64,000 bases of DNA. It comes from CAWATG01 sp963785035. Its GTDB lineage: Bacteria; Actinomycetota; Acidimicrobiia; IMCC26256; CAWATG01. The position numbers were made by a program, and so were the translations under genes. The notes under the pieces were generated by a model. That model was not told where the DNA came from and did no database searches. It worked only from the letters and a program-made list of their open reading frames with translations. The stretch spans positions 620,001 to 684,000 of the forward strand of contig CAWATG010000005.1 of the NCBI GenBank assembly GCA_963785035.1, in the 5' to 3' direction. This document shows positions 37,690-47,058 of the stretch, piece by piece (position 1 is the stretch's first letter; each line of letters begins with the position of its first letter).

Positions 37690-39315
37690 GCGGATCCGAC
37701 ACGACGGGGCTTCCCTCACGCGACAGCGCCATTTCGCGTCGGCTGGTTCGTTCCAGCGCCACCGTGGCAGTGGGAACCGCGCTGTCACGCGTCACCGGTT
37801 TCCTCCGCGTCTCGGCAATTGCCACCTTGGGATTCGGGCCACTCACCGACGTCTACAACATTGCGAACAATACGCCGAACATCATTTATGAATTGCTCCT
37901 CGGTGGAGTCCTCACGGCGACGCTCGTTCCCCTGTACGTGCGGTACCTGGACAACGCCGACCGCGAGGCCGTCAACGCGATCAATTCCGTCGCTCTCACG
38001 GTCCTGCTCGCAATCACTCGTCCTCGCGATTGTGCTCGCGCCTTGGATCATCAAGCCATATTTCATCGGCATCGAACGACCCACGCGTGCTCGCGGAAGA
38101 GCGCCTCGCAGTTGACTTTCTGCGACTGTTCGCGCCACAAATCTTCTTCTACGGCACGTCGGCTCTCGCCGGAGCCATGCTCAACGCGCGTCGGAGATTC
38201 GTCGCCGCCGCGTTTGCGCCCGTGCTCAACAATGTTGTGGTCATCTGCGTGTTCCTCGTTGCACCGCACGTGATCTCGGACACGTTGTCGGTCGAAACCG
38301 TGAGCGAGCACCGCGCGTTGCTTTGGTTCTTCGGTCTTGGGACAACTGCCGGCATCGCTGTCATGGCAATCGCACTGCTCCCAGCACTCCACCGGGCAGG
38401 CTTCACCTTGTCCTTCTCGCGAAGTTGGCGCCATCCCGCTGTCACAACCATGGTGCGCCTATCTGGATGGACCATCGGCTACGTCGATCGCCAACCAGAT
38501 TGCTTTCTGGATCGTCATGGTCCTGGCATATCGCGAGTCGGGAGACACATCGGCCTACCTCGCGGCATTCATCGTCTTCCAGCTCCCACATGGGCTCTTC
38601 GCCGTCACGATCATGACAACCCTCATGCCCGAGCTCTCTGCCGCGGCAGTCCGCCACGACACCGACGCGTTCCGACACCAATTCGCAAGTGGTCTACGGC
38701 TCATCGGTCTGGTCATCGTCCCGTCCGCGTGCGTCATGGTGACACTGGCGCGACCGATCGTGAACGGTGTCCTCGGACATGGTGACTTCACCAGTCAATC
38801 AGCGGCCCTATCGGCGGAGACCCTTGCTGCGTTTGGCGGCGGTCTGGTGTTTTTCTCGGTGTACCTCTACACCTTGCGCGCTTTCTACGCACTGCACGAC
38901 ACGCGTACGCCCTTCGTACTGAACTGCTGGGAAAATGGCATCAACATTGTCCTGGCATTCGCTCTGTACCCAGCCTTTGGCGTACAGGGGCTCGCGGCGG
39001 CCTGGTCACTTGCCTATCTCTTCGGGGCAGCACTGGCTCTGGTCGCGCTCGAGACGTCGAATTGGATCGCTCGAGACGCAACGGACGCTGCAGTGTTTCC
39101 GCAAGATCATCATCGGAGCCGTCGGAGTCACGGTGGTCTCGTTCACGGTGGCCCGCCTGTTCAATACCGCGACGACAGCAGCGTCGATTGCAACGACGGT
39201 TGTCGGCATTGCGGTGTCGGCTTTGTTGTACATCGGCGTCTTGTACCTGTTCAAGGTGGACGAGCTCTTGACACTCATCAATGCATTCCGCCGCCAAGAA
39301 CCGGCATCGACGTAA
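37686..39315 (+). CDS. murJ: Lipid II flippase MurJ (several frameshifts)
   Basis: About 543 residues, the MviN/MurJ length. GTALSRVTGFLRVSAIATLGFGPLTDVYNIANNTPNIIYELLLGGVLTATLVPLY is the diagnostic N-terminus; many helices follow, with NARRRFVAAAFAPVLNNVVVI, FQLPHGLFAVTIMTTLMPELS and RAFYALHDTRTPF. The frame breaks near 38015, 38085, 38490 and 39090. It moves lipid II across the membrane for peptidoglycan synthesis. The mycobacterial protein carries a fused kinase-like domain; here the kinase is a separate gene at 40378. Confidence 0.88.
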
Positions 39316-39460
39316 CCGGTTGGCACCTTTCCGGTGCACCCCCGTGTAACCATTGCCCAGCGGTACACATCCGATTGCAACGTCACCAGCGGAAAACGAG
39401 GCATGACCCCGGCGACGCCACGACGTGGAACAGCGACACGACCTGGAATATGGAGGCGCA

Positions 39461-40319
39461 GTGTCAAACGGAACGACTTCAGGTATCCGCGTCGTCACAG
39501 ATAGCTCCTGTGACCTTCCCACGGATCTCGCCAACGAATTCGCCATCAAGATCGTCCCGCTGACGATTCGCTTCGGCACCGAAGAGTTCGTCGACCGCGA
39601 AGAGCTCGACAATGCAACCTTTTGGGATCGGCTCGTCCGTTCAGAGGTCCTTCCCGAAACCGCGGCGCCCTCGTCCGGTGCGTTTGCCGAGTGTTTCCAG
39701 TCACTCGTCGACGACGGAGCAACGGGAGTCGTATGTATCAACCTTTCGTCGCACTTGTCGGCAACGATGCAGTCTGCGCAGGTCGCCGCACGTTCTCTCG
39801 ACGGTCTTGTTCCGATCGCAGTCATCGACTCCCTGAGCGCATCGATGGGCGTCGGAAACCTGTGCCTCGATGCGGCACGACTCGCGTCGGAGGGGGCGGA
39901 TGTGCCGCGCATCGTCGAGGACCTCACCGGTCGAGTCAAGCGAACCCGCCTCGTGGCCTCGCTTGCCACCCTCGAATATCTGCGCAAAGGCGGTCGAATC
40001 GGAACGGCAAAGGCAATGCTGGGCTCGATGTTGTCCATCAAGCCGACGATCGAGGTCGTCGACGGACGGGTCACCGAGGCAGGCAAAGTCCGGACGCGGT
40101 CCAAAGCGATCCAAGCACTCGCCGAGCGCGTGAAGGCAGGGCCCGTTCGAGCACCTCTGCGTGCTGCAAGGGGCAGCACCGGACCATGTCGAGCTTGTCG
40201 ATCTTCTCAGCCGGCAATTCCCAGGGGAGGACATCGGGGTGAGCGAAATCGGGCCTGTCATCGGAACCCATACCGGCCCAGGCGTGCTCGGCGTCACCTG
40301 GCAGGTTCCGCCGCGCTGA
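39461..40319 (+). CDS. DegV family fatty-acid-binding protein (frameshifted)
   Basis: About 286 residues. VVTDSSCDLPTDLANEFAIKIVPLTI and the SLSASMGVGNL region are typical; LEYLRKGGRIGTAKAMLGSMLSIKPTIEVVDG is the second-domain signature. The frame breaks near 40140 at KAGP and continues FEHLCVLQGAAPDHVELV to IGTHTGPGVLGVTW. GTG 39461 with GGAGG upstream is the start. The family binds fatty acids and delivers them to fatty-acid kinase in other bacteria; no kinase partner is seen here. Confidence 0.85.
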
Positions 40320-40377
40320 CGAACAACGAGCGATGACCAGCGTGCCTTTCCGACGACAGATCGGCTACTAGCTTGTG

Positions 40378-41821
40378 ATGGTCGTGCCAGAGCCCCTCAC
40401 AGTCGGAACCCTCGTGGGCGCCCGATATCGCCTCGTTCGCGAACTCGCCCGGGGTGGCATGGCAACGGTGTGGGTCGCGTGTGACGAAGTGCTTTCCCGC
40501 GATATTGCAATCAAGATTCTCGACCCGTCCCTTGGGCGCGATGCGGGAACTCGTACCAGGTTTCGCAATGAAGCCATCGCTGCCGCGCGCATTTCACATC
40601 CTGGCATCGTCGCGACCTACGACTCAGGTGATGACAACGGGGTTGCGTTCATCGTCATGGAACTCATCGAAGGGCGAGACCCTGCGCGAGGTCCTCGACA
40701 AGGGTGGCCGTCTACCGATCGATACCGCAGTCGGTCTCGGCGTCCAAATCGCCGAAGCGCTCTCCCGCGCACATTCCCAAGGATTCATCCATCGTGACAT
40801 CAAGCCAGGGAACCTGCTTGTCCAGGCTGATGGTCGCGTCCGGATCGCCGACTTCGGCATCGCGAAATCCATTGGTGGGATCGACCTCACCCGCGACGGC
40901 ACCGTCATGGGAACGGCGCGATACCTCTCGCCCGAACAACTCGGTGGACGACCAGCGGACGCGCGCTCCGACGTCTATGCGCTCGGTCTCGTCCTCTACG
41001 AAATGCTCGCCGGGTCGACGCCGTTCAACGGCGATACCGAAATGGCAACCGCAATGGCACGCCTTTCCGCCGATCCAACACCAATCCGCAGCCTTCGTCC
41101 ATCGGTTCCCGCCGGCCTCGAGCATGTCCTGGACCAGGCGCTCGCGCGCGAGCCGGACGACCGTTTCTCCAGCGCCGCCGAACTGCGCGACGCCATCGCG
41201 ACTTTCGCAGGCCATGGCACCTCAACGCCGGCACATGGTGTGGTGCTCCCCAACATCATCGCGGCAACAACGCGCTCGGTTCGTGGCAAGGGACCGCAGA
41301 TCACGTTTTCGATCTGCGCAGCGGTGCTGCTTGTGCTCGTTCTCCTACTCACGCGCGGCGGCACCAACGAGAAGTCCAAGGCTGCCGCAGCCCCATTGCG
41401 TGCCATCGCCGCGCATGATTTCGATCCACAAGGCGACGGGCGTGAGCATCCCGAACTGGTGTCGTTTCTCATCGACAACGACGTGGCGACCACATGGCGA
41501 ACGGAGCGCTACAACGAGCGCAACTTCAGCGGCGACAAGCCAGGCGTCGGTGTCGTCCTCGACCTGGGCGCTGCTGCCACGGTCAACGGGGTCGCTATTG
41601 ACGCACTTGACGCAGGTTGGAACGGATCCGTGTACGTGGCAAACAGCGCAGCCGGCTCGCTGGCGACATGGGGACCGGCCCGAGCGCACGCGAAGAATCT
41701 CGCCGCACGTGGCACAATCGAGCTCGACGAGCCCGCACACGGCCGCTTCGTGCTCATCTGGACCACACTCCTACCCCCATCGGGTGTGCTCCGCATCGCC
41801 GAGGTTCGCGTTGTCCCGTGA
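40378..41821 (+). CDS. Membrane serine/threonine protein kinase (frameshifted)
   Basis: About 481 residues. Kinase landmarks are ARGGMATVW (glycine loop), IAIKIL (lysine), HRDIKPGNLLV (catalytic loop), ADFGIAK (DFG) and GTARYLSPEQ (activation/P+1), so it looks active. A helix (ITFSICAAVLLVLVLLL) leads to an extracytoplasmic discoidin-like beta domain (VVLDLGAAATVNGVAIDAL ... LRIAEVRVVP). One extra G near 40675 breaks the frame. It corresponds to the pseudokinase and tail fused to MviN in Mycobacterium tuberculosis. It probably phosphorylates cell-wall regulators. Confidence 0.85.
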
Positions 41822-42407
41822 TCGTGACAGCGACGATCGTGAAACCGACGCGGCGCTCGTCGAACGCTCACGACAAGGTGACGAGCGCTCGCTCGAAGCC
41901 TTACTCAAACGCCACGCAAGCCGTATGTACACGATCTGCCGACGAATCGTCGGGCCTGATGACGCACCCGACGCGTGTCAGGAGGCGATGCTCGCAGTGA
42001 CGCGTGGGCTTACCAATTTCGACGGCCGCGCCGCATTCACCACTTGGCTCTATCGCGTCACTGCCAACTGCGCCCTCGACGAATCTCGAAGGCAATCTCG
42101 GCGTGCGATTCCGATCGAGCATGTCGACGAACCTCTTGGTACGCACAGCCAATCGGGCGCGTTTGATGAGAGCGTTGCCACACGTCTCGATGTCGACGCA
42201 GCTCTGCGATCGATTCCTACGGAATTTCGCGTTGCCGTGACACTTCGCGATGTCGGCGATCTCGACTATGCCACGATTGCCGACATGCTCGACGTGCCGA
42301 TCGGCACTGTCCGATCCCGAATCGCACGTGGCCGCTCTGCCCTCGCGCACGCTCTGGGGAACCAGTGCACTCCCACCGGTCGTCCAAGTGAGCAGGACCA
42401 TGCCTGA
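41811..42407 (+). CDS. ECF RNA polymerase sigma factor, SigM position
   Basis: About 198 residues. Region 2 (SLEALLKRHASRMYTICRRIVGPDDAPDACQEAMLAVTRGL and FTTWLYRVTANCALDESRR) and region 4 (IPTEFRVAVTLRDVGDLDYATIADMLDVPIGTVRSRIARGR) are complete. TTG 41811 with GAGG 6 nt before it is the best start and overlaps the kinase end by 11 bp. Place and partner correspond to mycobacterial SigM/RsmA. Not part of the ABC modules. Confidence 0.88.
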   Translation: MSRDRDSDDRETDAALVERSRQGDERSLEALLKRHASRMYTICRRIVGPDDAPDACQEAMLAVTRGLTNFDGRAAFTTWLYRVTANCALDESRRQSRRAIPIEHVDEPLGTHSQSGAFDESVATRLDVDAALRSIPTEFRVAVTLRDVGDLDYATIADMLDVPIGTVRSRIARGRSALAHALGNQCTPTGRPSEQDHA

Positions 42408-43350
42408 CTCTCCCTCTCCCGCCGAAAACATTGGCCCGCCGGGCGACGGCGACCCGCACCAAGCCATCAGCTCCGAGGACGTCGACGAAGCGATCTCGGC
42501 GCTCCTCGACGGAGAGCTGGGTGGCTGGGCGAATGAACGCGGAATCGACCAGGAGGCTGCGCTGCAACTCCTGCATGCACAGCCAATGTTTCAAGAACGC
42601 CAACGCACGCTTGAGGTTGCGCGTGATGCGATGGCAGCGACCGATCGCGATCAACTGGACGAGGTCACGCTGCATCGCCTTGTTCGCAACGCCACCAGGA
42701 CCGTCGACAACACCGCAACGTTCCGAACGACTCGCGCCCATTGGTACCAGCGAAAGTGGCTCCGCCTTGTTGCAGCATCTCTCGTTGTGGTCCTCGGTTC
42801 GGCGGGTGTCGCCATGCGAATCTGGTCAACAGAGAGCGATACGGCACGCACGGTTGCGCAGCCGACCTATGCCGGGAACTTTGGGGAGATCAAGGATTCG
42901 CGTGTCCTGCGGAGTTACATCGAGGGAGATTCCCAGGTTGAAGCGCTCTTGCGAAGCACTAGGGCCGATTCCGTCGGGCCCTCGCCGCCCTTGGCCACGC
43001 CGAGCCGGGAGGCGACCACTGACAGCGGAAGCGCTGCGAACGAATCCGCCACCTCCGCGGACGAGACCGGTGGTTCGACCCTAGGTTCCGGTGAGGTACC
43101 TGGCGCCGAAGCAAAGGCGGGGACAGCTCGATCCGCCTCACAGCCGTCCAAGGCCATCGAGACCTGCACCAAGAAGGTAGGCGGTCGCTTGCCGGCGCAG
43201 AGCACGATCGTGCTCGTCGCCGATGCCGTCCTTCATGGCGCCCCCGTCGTCGTCACCGTGGTGCACAGTCGCGACAAACTCGAGACCAACGTGCTCGACC
43301 CTCGGTCATGCTCTGCAATCGCGACGCAGTCCCAGAAGCTGACACCGTAA
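42400..43350 (+). CDS. Single-pass anti-sigma factor, RsmA position
   Basis: A 316-residue protein. The N-terminal cytoplasmic part has SSEDVDEAISALLDGELGGWAN, the usual anti-sigma start without the zinc cysteines. One helix follows (RLVAASLVVVLGSAGVAM), then a low-complexity Ser/Thr/Ala linker and a C-terminal extracytoplasmic domain with two cysteines (ETCTKKVGG, DPRSCSAIA). ATG 42400 overlaps the sigma stop. It probably holds the sigma factor encoded upstream at the membrane. Confidence 0.82.
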   Translation: MPDSPSPAENIGPPGDGDPHQAISSEDVDEAISALLDGELGGWANERGIDQEAALQLLHAQPMFQERQRTLEVARDAMAATDRDQLDEVTLHRLVRNATRTVDNTATFRTTRAHWYQRKWLRLVAASLVVVLGSAGVAMRIWSTESDTARTVAQPTYAGNFGEIKDSRVLRSYIEGDSQVEALLRSTRADSVGPSPPLATPSREATTDSGSAANESATSADETGGSTLGSGEVPGAEAKAGTARSASQPSKAIETCTKKVGGRLPAQSTIVLVADAVLHGAPVVVTVVHSRDKLETNVLDPRSCSAIATQSQKLTP

Positions 43351-43401
43351 AAGCAGCGACGCCTACACGGGCGCCACTCGCCGGATGCGATGAACCCGGG
43401 G

Positions 43402-43407
43402 TACGCT
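43402..43407 (+). promoter_or_regulatory. Candidate -10 box TACGCT
   Basis: TACGCT lies 30 nt before the GTG at 43437. The same hexamer, preceded by a C in the other three places, stands upstream of tRNA-Ile, of the small gene at 61945 and of tRNA-Ala. No good -35 is seen. Confidence 0.3.
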
Positions 43408-43436
43408 CCCCACGACCGAGAGCCCTGGAGCTGAAC

Positions 43437-43712
43437 GTGACCGACTGGACGACTGAAGCGGCCGATACCGTCGAGCAGATCGTGGCCGGCGTGCGCGACC
43501 GCACGCTCGTCCCCGCTCAGCGTGTCGTGAAGGCCGTCGTAGCAGGTCTGGTCATCCTGTTTCTGGTCTCCGCAGCATCGTTCATGCTGCTCATCGGCGT
43601 GTTCCGCCTGATCGACGTGTACCTACCCGGTGAGACCTGGTCGGCCTACCTGCTTCTTGGCGGAATCTTTCTCGGCTTTGGCATGTTGTGTTGGAGACTC
43701 CGCCACACCTGA
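43437..43712 (+). CDS. Small two-helix membrane protein upstream of trxB
   Basis: A 91-residue protein. A helical amphipathic N-terminus (TDWTTEAADTVEQIVAGVRDR) precedes two membrane helices (VVAGLVILFLVSAASFMLLIGV and WSAYLLLGGIFLGFGMLCW). GTG 43437 has GGAG at 43426-43429. It resembles small membrane proteins often found before trxB in this actinobacterial cluster; no function is known. Confidence 0.65.
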   Translation: MTDWTTEAADTVEQIVAGVRDRTLVPAQRVVKAVVAGLVILFLVSAASFMLLIGVFRLIDVYLPGETWSAYLLLGGIFLGFGMLCWRLRHT

Positions 43713-43749
43713 TCCCCACCTGCGCCCGACCCGTCTCCTGGAAGGCATC

Positions 43750-44724
43750 ATGTCGACACAATCCACCTCTTCGGACAGCGCGTCTGCGGTTCGCGAGCTC
43801 ATCATCATCGGGTCCGGGCCCGCAGGGCTGACCGCAGCTATCTACACCGCCCGCGCCAACCTGCACCCACTGGTCATCGAGGGCGCCGCTGCGGGTGGGC
43901 AGCTGATGTTGACGACCGAAGTCGAGAACTTTCCCGGGTTCCCTGAAGGAATAATGGGTCCCCAGCTCATGGCCGACTTCCGATCACAGGCAGAACGCTT
44001 CGGCGCCGAGTTCGTCACCTCCGATGTCGATGAAGTCGACTTTTCAAGCCGCCCATTCCGGATCCGTGTCGCAGAGCAGGACCACTTCGCCGAATCGGTC
44101 ATCATCTCGACAGGCGCCTCGGCGAAAATGCTGGGTCTTGACTCCGAGAGCCGGCTTCTCGGCCATGGCGTCTCAACCTGCGCGACGTGCGACGGCTTCT
44201 TTTTCCGTGGGCAGGACATCGCAATCGTCGGCGGAGGCGACTCCGCACTCGAGGAGGCCCGCTTCCTGACCCGGTTTGCCAACAAGGTCACGCTCATCCA
44301 CCGCCGTGACGAGCTGCGCGCGTCGAAGATCATGCAGGATCAGGCACACGCGAACCCCAAGATCGGGTTCGTGTGGAACACCGTCGTGACAGACGTCATT
44401 GGCGACACACGCCTTGAGCGTCTCGCGTTACGTAATGCTGTTACCGGTGAATCCTCCGAGTTGCCCGTCGCAGGGCTGTTCGTAGCGATTGGACACACTC
44501 CGAACACCGATCTGTTCGTCGGTAAGCTCGCCCTCGACGAAAACGGCTACATCGAGACCATTGCGGGCACAACAAAGACTTCGGTCGAGGGCGTTTTCGC
44601 CGCCGGCGATGTGCAAGATCACATATACCGCCAGGCAATCACGGCTGCAGGCTCCGGCTGTATGGCCGCTCTCGACGCCGAACGGTGGCTCGAGGCACAG
44701 GCCCACAGCCACGCTGCGTCCTGA
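43750..44724 (+). CDS. trxB: Thioredoxin-disulfide reductase
   Basis: A 324-residue FAD/NADPH flavoprotein reducing thioredoxin. IIGSGPAGLTAAIYTARANL binds FAD, CATCDG is the redox-active CxxC, VGGGDSALEEARFLTRF binds NADPH, HRRDELRAS follows and VFAAGDVQDHIYRQAITAAGSGCMAALDAERWL is the C-terminal FAD motif. ATG 43750 is used. It forms a pair with trxA 69 bp downstream, which it serves. Confidence 0.95.
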   Translation: MSTQSTSSDSASAVRELIIIGSGPAGLTAAIYTARANLHPLVIEGAAAGGQLMLTTEVENFPGFPEGIMGPQLMADFRSQAERFGAEFVTSDVDEVDFSSRPFRIRVAEQDHFAESVIISTGASAKMLGLDSESRLLGHGVSTCATCDGFFFRGQDIAIVGGGDSALEEARFLTRFANKVTLIHRRDELRASKIMQDQAHANPKIGFVWNTVVTDVIGDTRLERLALRNAVTGESSELPVAGLFVAIGHTPNTDLFVGKLALDENGYIETIAGTTKTSVEGVFAAGDVQDHIYRQAITAAGSGCMAALDAERWLEAQAHSHAAS

Positions 44725-44793
44725 GAACAGGTTTTCATCGAGCGCCATGCAGGGAATCCCCCGCGAAGGCTGGAACCATGGAAAGGACAATCA

Positions 44794-45123
44794 ATGTCTG
44801 AAGCAATTCTGACGCTCTCCGATGCCACCTTCAACGAGACCGTCGCTGGGTCCGACCTCCCGGTCCTCGTTGATTTTTGGGCCGAGTGGTGCGGACCGTG
44901 CAAGATGATCGCTCCCATACTTGCGGAGATCGCCGGCGAGCACGGTGGCCGAATCACCATCGCCAAGCTCAACGTCGACGAGAACCCCGAGACATCCCGT
45001 CGTTTTGATGTGATGAGCATTCCAACGCTCCTGCTTTTCAAGGACGGGCAACCCGTCAAGCGAATCGTGGGTGCGAAGGGCAAGGGCCAACTCCTCCAAG
45101 ATCTCAGCGAATACATCACCTGA
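44794..45123 (+). CDS. trxA: Thioredoxin
   Basis: A 109-residue thioredoxin with VDFWAEWCGPCKMIAP (WCGPC active site), the cis-proline in SIPTLLLFKDG and a normal length. A cytoplasmic disulfide reductant, re-reduced by the upstream TrxB. It ends 14 bp before the cwlM-like gene, in the same operon. Confidence 0.96.
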   Translation: MSEAILTLSDATFNETVAGSDLPVLVDFWAEWCGPCKMIAPILAEIAGEHGGRITIAKLNVDENPETSRRFDVMSIPTLLLFKDGQPVKRIVGAKGKGQLLQDLSEYIT

Positions 45124-45137
45124 CCGAAGGACGGGAC

Positions 45138-46112
45138 GTGCGCTGCGGAGACCACGGCGAAACCGTCCGCGACCTGCAACGGCGTTTGACCGCGCTTGGC
45201 TACGAGATCCCCCCGGCTGAGCATGGCTTCTACTCCGATGGAACCGAATCCGCCGTACGCGCTTTTCAGGAGGCCCGCGGTGTGCTTGTCGACGGAATAT
45301 GCGGCAGGCACACCTGGGCAGTCCTGGTGGAGAGTGGCTTCGCCCTCGGCGACCGTCTGCTCTACCTGCGCCAACCGATGCTACGCGGCGATGACATCAG
45401 CGCCCTCCAGGGCCGCCTGAACGCTCTAGGTTTTGATGCAGGGCGCGAGGACGGCATCTTCGGCCCACAGGCCGCTGCAGCGATCACAGAGTTCCAAAGG
45501 AACGCCAAGATTCCTGTCGACGGAATTTGTGGGCCGGTCCTCCTCGAAGCTCTCGACCGCCTCGGGGGACTCGCAGGAGGATCAATCGCCGCAGTCCGCG
45601 AGCGTGAACGCCTGCGCCGCCAGCCTCGCAATCTCCAGGGTCGACGGGTGTTTATCGCCGCGGCACCAGGTTTCCATCAACTCGCCGAGGTCATCACGCG
45701 CGGTCTGGTCGAGCTCCGCGCGGAGGTCGTACTCGACGTGTCCGGGGACGATGACTCGCGTGTTGCGGACGAGGCCAACACGTTCGAAGCCGAACTCGTA
45801 CTCGCGCTCCAATCGGGCGACGCACGCCGTTTTCGCTGCGCGTACTTTCAGTCCGGACAGTACCGATCCGAAGGCGGTTACCTCATGGCACACGCCATTC
45901 GCGATGAGCTTCAAGGGCTCATTGAGGTTGAGACTTGTGGAAGGGCGTTCACGATTCTCCGCGAGACTCGCATGGCAGCCGTCGTGTGCGCGCCGGTCGA
46001 GCGTGGCAACTCCACCGCCATGCGACGACTCGTGGAGCGGACCGAAGAAATCGGCTGCGCCCTCGTCGAAGGGATCCGTCGAGGGTTTGAACGACCCGCG
46101 TCTGATCCATAG
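45138..46112 (+). CDS. cwlM: CwlM-like protein: two peptidoglycan-binding domains and a degenerate amidase domain
   Basis: A 324-residue protein from GTG 45138. Two PG_binding_1 repeats are visible (GETVRDLQRRLTALGYEIPP...VDGICGRHTWAVL and DDISALQGRLNALGFDAGREDGIFGPQAAAAI). An Amidase_3-like domain follows but the zinc-binding residues are not conserved: VFIAAAPGFHQLAEV replaces the usual LDPGHGG and LVLALQSGD replaces SIHxN. In Mycobacterium CwlM is a non-enzymatic activator of MurA controlled by PknB; the same role is inferred here. It follows trxB-trxA as in mycobacteria. Confidence 0.8.
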   Translation: MRCGDHGETVRDLQRRLTALGYEIPPAEHGFYSDGTESAVRAFQEARGVLVDGICGRHTWAVLVESGFALGDRLLYLRQPMLRGDDISALQGRLNALGFDAGREDGIFGPQAAAAITEFQRNAKIPVDGICGPVLLEALDRLGGLAGGSIAAVRERERLRRQPRNLQGRRVFIAAAPGFHQLAEVITRGLVELRAEVVLDVSGDDDSRVADEANTFEAELVLALQSGDARRFRCAYFQSGQYRSEGGYLMAHAIRDELQGLIEVETCGRAFTILRETRMAAVVCAPVERGNSTAMRRLVERTEEIGCALVEGIRRGFERPASDP

Positions 46113-46140
46113 GCGCACGACAGGTTTGGTGCCTCGCGAC

Positions 46141-47058
46141 TCAGCCGGCCTCCAGGTCGACGTGCGCTCCCGAATCACCTGGCTCATTCGTGACGATGCC
46201 ATCGGTCATCGCCCGGTAGATCCGCTCGAGGTCCTCCAAGGTGGAGAACTCGACAACGACTCGACCCTTCTTCGGACCCATCGAAACGCTGACCCGCGTG
46301 TCAAGCAGATCGCCGAGAAGCTCTTCGAGCTCGAGTAAACCCGGCGCTCGAAGCTTCGGCGCCTTGACCCCTGCCGGTCTCCCTGCAGCAACGTTGCCGA
46401 TGTGCACGCGCACCGCTGCCTCGACAGCGCGCACCGACATCCCCTCGTTGGCCGCGCGCCTCGCGAGTGATTCCTGAAAGGTCCGATCGGGCGTCGCAAG
46501 CAGCGCGCGCGCGTGCCCCATCTCGATTCGCCCTTCCTGAACAAGGCGCTGGACCGACGGGGGTAGCTGGAACAATCGCAGCATGTTCGAAACCGCCGAT
46601 CGGCTTCGCCCGACCCGTGCCGCAACCTCCTCGTGCGTCAGCGAGAAATCCTCGATCAATTGTTGATAGGCGGCGGCTTCTTCGAGAACGTTGAGACCAG
46701 CGCGGTGAATGTTCTCCACCAGCGCCTGTTCGAGCGCGAGGGCGTCGTCGCTGTCCCGGACGATCGCTGGAATCGTCTGGCGCCCGATCCGGCGCGCTGC
46801 CCGCCAGCGACGTTCACCTGCGATGAGTTCGTATCCATCCGCCGACTCGCGCACCAAGACTGGCTGGAGAACACCTACCTCACGGATCGACTCTGCGAGG
46901 GATGCCAAGGCGTCCTCGTCGAAATGTGACCGCGGCTGAAAGGTATTCGGCCGTATCGAAGCAATCGGCAACTCGAGCAATCCCTCAATCCCACCGGCAG
47001 CAGAGTCGGCGGGAATGAGCGCGCCAAGTCCCTTACCCAGACCGCCGCGTCGCACCAC
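46141..47058 (-). CDS. parB: Chromosome partitioning protein ParB
   Basis: A 305-residue CTPase that loads on parS and spreads. GKGLGALIP is the usual N-terminal motif. PRSHFDEDALASLAESIREVGVLQPVLVRE and YELIAGERRWRAARRIG (GERRxRA box) form the nucleotide pocket. SLTHEEVAARVGRSRSAVSNMLRLFQLP is the helix-turn-helix that reads parS. It overlaps parA by 26 bp and is probably translated from the same transcript. Confidence 0.95.
   Translation of the reverse strand: MVRRGGLGKGLGALIPADSAAGGIEGLLELPIASIRPNTFQPRSHFDEDALASLAESIREVGVLQPVLVRESADGYELIAGERRWRAARRIGRQTIPAIVRDSDDALALEQALVENIHRAGLNVLEEAAAYQQLIEDFSLTHEEVAARVGRSRSAVSNMLRLFQLPPSVQRLVQEGRIEMGHARALLATPDRTFQESLARRAANEGMSVRAVEAAVRVHIGNVAAGRPAGVKAPKLRAPGLLELEELLGDLLDTRVSVSMGPKKGRVVVEFSTLEDLERIYRAMTDGIVTNEPGDSGAHVDLEAG

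Noticed and set aside
35586..39315. Reading the broken DUF6049 and murJ as pseudogenes
   Set aside because: MurJ is essential in most bacteria, the pieces are all conserved and breaks are single-base, as in dnaA and dnaN.
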